The translations under genes and the position numbers were made by a program. From positions 1 through 9,184 of the forward strand of contig JAJYJL010000229.1 in assembly GCA_021789565.1 (NCBI GenBank): a stretch of 9,184 bases of DNA. The letters are read 5' to 3'. The notes under the pieces are model-generated. The model was not told the origin of the DNA. It searched no databases and saw nothing but the letters and a program-made list of their open reading frames with translations. Below are positions 7,172-9,184 of this stretch, one piece after another (the stretch's first letter is position 1; each line of letters begins with the position of its first letter). This DNA comes from Acidobacteriota bacterium. Lineage in GTDB: Bacteria > Acidobacteriota > Terriglobia > UBA7540.

Positions 7172-8170
7172 TTACGCCAGCACCTCGCGCACCATCCGGG
7201 CGGTTTCTGTAACCTGGTCCGAGAACTTCGGGAACAGGCCGATGATTGTGGCATCGATGGGTTTGATGTTCTTGTATGCCCATTCAATAGCTTGGCGCTT
7301 CTGATCTTCAGACCGGCACTTGCGGCCAGCCGCCAGGACCTTGTAAACCAGCGTTGGCTTGTCCACCTTGCGAACGGCCGCAGCCATCCGTGGAGGGTCG
7401 GAGTCGATCCATCCTTCGTCGAGAGGATGCGCGCCGATTTCCTGCATCCACTCCTCAGGGTGGCGAGTCAGATATTGCAAGCCTGCCATGTAGAAGTCAT
7501 TTCCGAGACCCTTTTCGTGCAACGTTTCCAGAATCTTCGGATTGTGTGTAGAGATGCCGGCCAATGTTCCCATATCGTGGACTCTGTCGATGTAGGTTTT
7601 GATCAGGTCGATCTTTCCGGCACGAAATAGAATGTCCGTTGCCCCGCCATGGAAAGCAATCCCAATCGGTTTGAGCTCCATCGCGGCTTGCGCGCACTTG
7701 ATGGTCCCTTCCAGAACATCTTCCGGCGTGCGTCCCATCTTCTCGTCGTAGTGCCACGATGCGGCGAGGCAGATGAACTGGATGTTGCAGCCGGCCCCGC
7801 GAATCTTGGAGAATTGCCGCTTCAGGTTGTAGTTAAAGCTTGCCTGCCACGTGTTGATTCCATGTTTCTCGCAATCCAGCATGAGTTTAACAATGCGCTC
7901 GTCTGTGAAATATTCGCGCATCAACCGGTCCAGGATGTAGTTGAAGTGAGAATACCCGAAGATGGGGTTGCTGCCAACAATCAGCCGCGATACGCGGTGC
8001 GGTCCCAACTTAATGGTTGGGAGGGGATCGGATGCCTGGGCATTCAGCGCTCCCGGCATCATCAGGCCGGCAGCTACGGTTGTAGCGCCTTTCAGAAAAT
8101 CCCGGCGGCTGTTTGCCTGCGGCGCAGAATTTCCCGTTTCGTTCCGGTTGGGTGACTTATGGCGAGGCAT
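7172..8170 (-). CDS. Tat-exported aldo/keto-reductase-like TIM-barrel protein
   Basis: A 332-residue protein with a long twin-arginine signal: SRRDFLKGATTVAAGLM (Arg-Arg at 22-23), with probable cleavage after ALNAQA (residue 46). The mature part resembles the aldo/keto reductase barrel: an opening strand IKLGPHRVSRLIVGSNPIFG, GINTWQASFNY (104-114), IAFHGGATD (171-179), TLAGISTHNPKILE (202-215) where AKRs have GVSN, and a C-terminal YKVLAAGR / IKPIDATIIGLFPKFSDQVTE region. By eye, the AKR catalytic Tyr and His seem present (Y114, H174), but the Asp position is Gln109 and the Lys position Ser138, so classical reductase chemistry is doubtful. Tat export suggests it folds, perhaps with a cofactor, before crossing the membrane. 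A perfect AGGAGG precedes the ATG. The gene is convergent with the propeller gene, with 6 bp between stop codons. A xylose-isomerase-like barrel is a less likely alternative. Confidence 0.82.
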   Translation of the reverse strand: MPRHKSPNRNETGNSAPQANSRRDFLKGATTVAAGLMMPGALNAQASDPLPTIKLGPHRVSRLIVGSNPIFGYSHFNYILDRLMREYFTDERIVKLMLDCEKHGINTWQASFNYNLKRQFSKIRGAGCNIQFICLAASWHYDEKMGRTPEDVLEGTIKCAQAAMELKPIGIAFHGGATDILFRAGKIDLIKTYIDRVHDMGTLAGISTHNPKILETLHEKGLGNDFYMAGLQYLTRHPEEWMQEIGAHPLDEGWIDSDPPRMAAAVRKVDKPTLVYKVLAAGRKCRSEDQKRQAIEWAYKNIKPIDATIIGLFPKFSDQVTETARMVREVLA

Positions 8171-8176
8171 GAGTGT

Positions 8177-8182
8177 CCTCCT
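8177..8182 (-). promoter_or_regulatory. Strong Shine-Dalgarno of the Tat-exported protein gene
   Basis: On the minus strand AGGAGG stands six bases before the ATG at 8170. This fixes the start and implies efficient translation initiation. Confidence 0.85.
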
Positions 8183-8212
8183 GAGTTAATCAGAGTTGCT
8201 AAGTTGAAACCG

Positions 8213-8241
8213 ACAATATATCCGCTCTAAAAGCAAGTCAA
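8213..8241 (-). promoter_or_regulatory. Sigma-70-like promoter of the Tat-exported protein gene
   Basis: Read on the minus strand, TTGACT (8241-8236) is a 5/6 match to the -35 consensus. The overlapping -10 candidates are TATATT (8220-8215, 5/6, 15-bp spacer) and TATTGT (8218-8213, 4/6, 17-bp spacer). Transcription would begin near 8206-8208, leaving a leader of about 36-38 bases that includes the strong ribosome binding site. It is the best-looking promoter in the window. Confidence 0.6.
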
Positions 8242-8248
8242 TCGACGG

Positions 8249-8268
8249 CATCACGTCACCGTGTGATG
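8249..8268. repeat. Inverted repeat CATCAC-N8-GTGATG in the divergent control region
   Basis: CATCAC (8249-8254) and GTGATG (8263-8268) are perfect 6-bp arms with an 8-bp centre. The right arm overlaps the CRP-like dyad listed next. It may be a regulator binding site for the AKR-like gene, the nitroreductase gene, or both; chance is possible with arms this short. Confidence 0.4.
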
Positions 8269-8278
8269 TTGCGCACAC
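8261..8278. promoter_or_regulatory. CRP/FNR-like operator dyad
   Basis: GTGTGATGTTGCGCACAC has 5-bp perfect outer arms (GTGTG and CACAC). Aligned as TGTGA-N6-GCACA (8262-8277), it matches nine of the ten core bases of the known E. coli CRP consensus TGTGA-N6-TCACA. Its centre, 8269.5, is about 61.5 bp upstream of the start predicted from the TATATT -10, the classic class I activator position. The regulator itself is not in the window, and the transcription start is inferred. Confidence 0.4.
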
Positions 8279-8317
8279 TGCGATTTTGGCCCCACAGGTT
8301 CAAACTTTCGGTAAAGT

Positions 8318-8351
8318 GGAGGAAGGGCGTTGGCTCCTCGTGACGGCGAGG
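8318..8351 (+). promoter_or_regulatory. Two candidate ribosome binding sites for the nitroreductase gene
   Basis: GGAGGA at 8318-8323 is ideally placed, six bases before an in-frame TTG at 8330. GAGG at 8348-8351 lies eight bases before the ATG at 8360. The first is the stronger Shine-Dalgarno, but the ATG start gives the better signal peptide, so the start is uncertain by ten codons. I see no convincing sigma-70 promoter for this gene between 8279 and 8317. Confidence 0.5.
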
Positions 8352-8359
8352 TAACCGGC

Positions 8360-9043
8360 ATGAGTAGGATCACCATTCAATACGTCCGTGCAATTTTTCT
8401 GTGGGTCTGTTTGATGGCGTCCACAGCAGGAAGCGATATGCACCGCGACACTGAGTCTCCAACCACGATTCAATTGCCCAGGCCGGCACGAAGTGGCGTA
8501 GTGTCGCTTGAAGAAGCGCTTTCCCAGCGGCGTTCCACTCGCGAGTTTGCCCCTGGTCCATTGAGCGAGCGGCAACTCTCGCAGCTCTTGTGGGCGGCCC
8601 AGGGAACTACAAGTTCCGAAGGCTATCGAACGGCACCATCAGCCGGTGCGTTGTACCCGCTGGAGATTTATGTCGTTTTGTCCACAGGCTTCTACCACTA
8701 TAAACCGGACCTGCATCGCCTGGACCGCGTTTCCGCAGAGGACTTGAGGCCCGCATTGTGCCGTGCTGCGCTGGAGCAGGAGGCGATCAAGGAGGCGGAA
8801 ACTGTTTTTGTGATGACGGCTGTGTACGAGCGGACGGTACGGAAATACGGGACCGAGCGCAGTCCACGGTACGTTCACCTTGAGGCCGGGCACGCTGCCC
8901 AAAACCTGCTTCTGGAAGCTGTTGCGCTGGGACTTGGCGGGGTACCGATAGGAGCGTTCCACGATGGCGAAGTGCAGAGGGTGCTCTCGCTCCCTCGCGA
9001 CCACCAGCCCCTTTACCTGATTCCTGTCGGCAAACCACGGTAA
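8360..9043 (+). CDS. SagB-type nitroreductase family oxidoreductase, probably exported
   Basis: A flavin-dependent oxidoreductase of the nitroreductase fold, closest by motif to the SagB/ThcOx branch. That branch includes azoline oxidases of thiazole/oxazole peptide pathways but also many stand-alone enzymes. From the ATG at 8360 (227 residues): probable signal peptide 1-25 (MSRITIQYVR, hydrophobic AIFLWVCLMAS, then TAGS); FMN-binding signature RRSTREF at 57-63; the characteristic SagB segment AAQG...APSAGALYPLEIYVV at about 79-106; GLGGVPIGAF near 191-200; and a VGKPR C-terminus typical of the fold. No cyclodehydratase, precursor peptide or peptidase gene is nearby, so a role in peptide modification is not supported. 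An in-frame TTG at 8330 with a better ribosome binding site would add ten residues in front of the signal peptide. The true substrate is unknown. Confidence 0.85.
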   Translation: MSRITIQYVRAIFLWVCLMASTAGSDMHRDTESPTTIQLPRPARSGVVSLEEALSQRRSTREFAPGPLSERQLSQLLWAAQGTTSSEGYRTAPSAGALYPLEIYVVLSTGFYHYKPDLHRLDRVSAEDLRPALCRAALEQEAIKEAETVFVMTAVYERTVRKYGTERSPRYVHLEAGHAAQNLLLEAVALGLGGVPIGAFHDGEVQRVLSLPRDHQPLYLIPVGKPR

Positions 9044-9093
9044 ATTGTAGTTGTGGAAGGCCGTGAAAGAGACACTCTGCCCATGTGTGACTG

Positions 9094-9137
9094 AGGGTAT
9101 TTCCTAAAGCGGACACATCCTAAAATACCCTTTTCTT
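9094..9137 (+). terminator. Possible terminator of the nitroreductase gene
   Basis: AGGGTATTT (9094-9102) and AAATACCCT (9123-9131) form a perfect 9-bp stem with a 20-base loop, followed on the plus strand by a T-rich stretch, TTTTCTT (9131-9137). It lies about 50 bases after the nitroreductase stop. The stem is AT-rich at its inner end and the loop is long, so it is a weaker terminator than most. It could also be part of a mobile-element end. Confidence 0.4.
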
Positions 9138-9171
9138 CAGCCGGCTCACGGTGAACTTGGCGGTGTCCGCT
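9108..9171. repeat. 9-bp inverted repeat AGCGGACAC / GTGTCCGCT
   Basis: AGCGGACAC (9108-9116) and GTGTCCGCT (9163-9171) are perfect inverse copies 46 bp apart. The left copy sits in the loop of the hairpin at 9094-9131. Such spaced GC-rich inverted copies can be regulator sites or sub-terminal transposase sites; no transposase is visible in the window to settle this. Confidence 0.45.
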
Positions 9172-9184
9172 ATAGCCATCACGG
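9120..9184 (-). CDS. Possible C-terminal end of an unknown minus-strand gene (partial)
   Basis: On the minus strand one frame is open from the right edge to a TAG at 9122-9120. It encodes about 20 residues ending in TAKFTVSRLKKRVF, and about three quarters of its codons end in G or C, as in the neighbouring genes. That is compatible with a real gene end convergent with the nitroreductase, but 20 codons are too few to be sure and I recognise no family. Confidence 0.2.
   Translation of the reverse strand, partial: VMAIADTAKFTVSRLKKRVF

Larger units (their letters stand above)
9044..9184. other. Right-edge region after the nitroreductase gene
   Basis: These 141 bases hold two inverted repeats and a short direct repeat, TCCTAAA at 9102-9108 and 9118-9124 (16 bp apart). 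A short open minus-strand frame could be the end of a gene outside the window. No further RNA gene or ORF was seen. The density of repeats makes an element boundary possible but not shown. Confidence 0.4.

Noticed and set aside
7649..8155. Plus-strand ORF of 168 codons opposite the AKR-like gene
   Set aside because: The opposite strand carries a Tat signal, a strong Shine-Dalgarno and AKR-like motifs; this frame has none.
8381..8450. Lipoprotein signal in the nitroreductase N-terminus (FLWVC)
   Set aside because: The residues before the Cys do not fit a lipobox, which needs a small residue at -1 and usually Leu at -3.
8360..9043. Thiazole/oxazole-modified peptide cluster suggested by the SagB-type enzyme
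   Set aside because: No cyclodehydratase, precursor peptide, protease or transporter gene is present within the window.
8787..9116. Minus-strand ORF of 109 codons over the nitroreductase 3' half and the right-edge repeats
   Set aside because: Most of it is antisense to conserved nitroreductase sequence, and it starts inside the inverted repeat without a ribosome binding site.

Overview
The window looks like ordinary chromosome from a free-living, moderately GC-rich Gram-negative bacterium, most likely an Acidobacteriota (Acidobacteria) member. That placement is inference: it rests on the combination of a very large secreted Asp-box (BNR/sortilin-type) propeller protein, a Tat-exported aldo/keto-reductase-like protein, an NtrC-type two-component pair and a polymerase X with helix-hairpin-helix repeats. 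There is no rRNA or other marker gene to confirm it. I saw no tRNA, CRISPR array, phage gene or intact transposase.

Layout. Positions 1-652 (minus strand) hold the N-terminal part of a PolX DNA polymerase, running off the left edge. A 161-bp divergent intergenic region separates it from a plus-strand two-component operon: a membrane histidine kinase (814-2424) and, 36 bp later, a sigma-54-activating response regulator (2461-3837). After 106 bp containing a 9-bp direct repeat comes a 1073-residue secreted beta-propeller protein (3944-7165). It meets, tail to tail with 6 bp between stop codons, a minus-strand Tat-exported TIM-barrel protein of aldo/keto-reductase type (7172-8170). A divergent control region (8171-8359) carries a good sigma-70-like promoter for the Tat protein and a CRP/FNR-like dyad. 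A plus-strand SagB-type nitroreductase with a probable signal peptide follows (8360-9043). The last 140 bp hold two nested or overlapping inverted repeats and possibly the last codons of another minus-strand gene.

How the genes fit together. Kinase and regulator almost certainly form one phosphorelay pair: adjacent, same strand, short gap, complete catalytic motifs in both. Nothing in the window shows what the pair controls; no convincing -24/-12 promoter is visible in the intergenic gaps. Three consecutive genes (propeller, AKR-like protein, nitroreductase) all seem to encode exported proteins, which may reflect a shared envelope or periplasmic role, but they lie in three separate transcription units.

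I do not see a clear new system. The points most worth a second look are the CRP-like dyad near the -61.5 position of the Tat-protein promoter, the substituted catalytic positions in that AKR-like protein, and the inverted repeats at the right edge.
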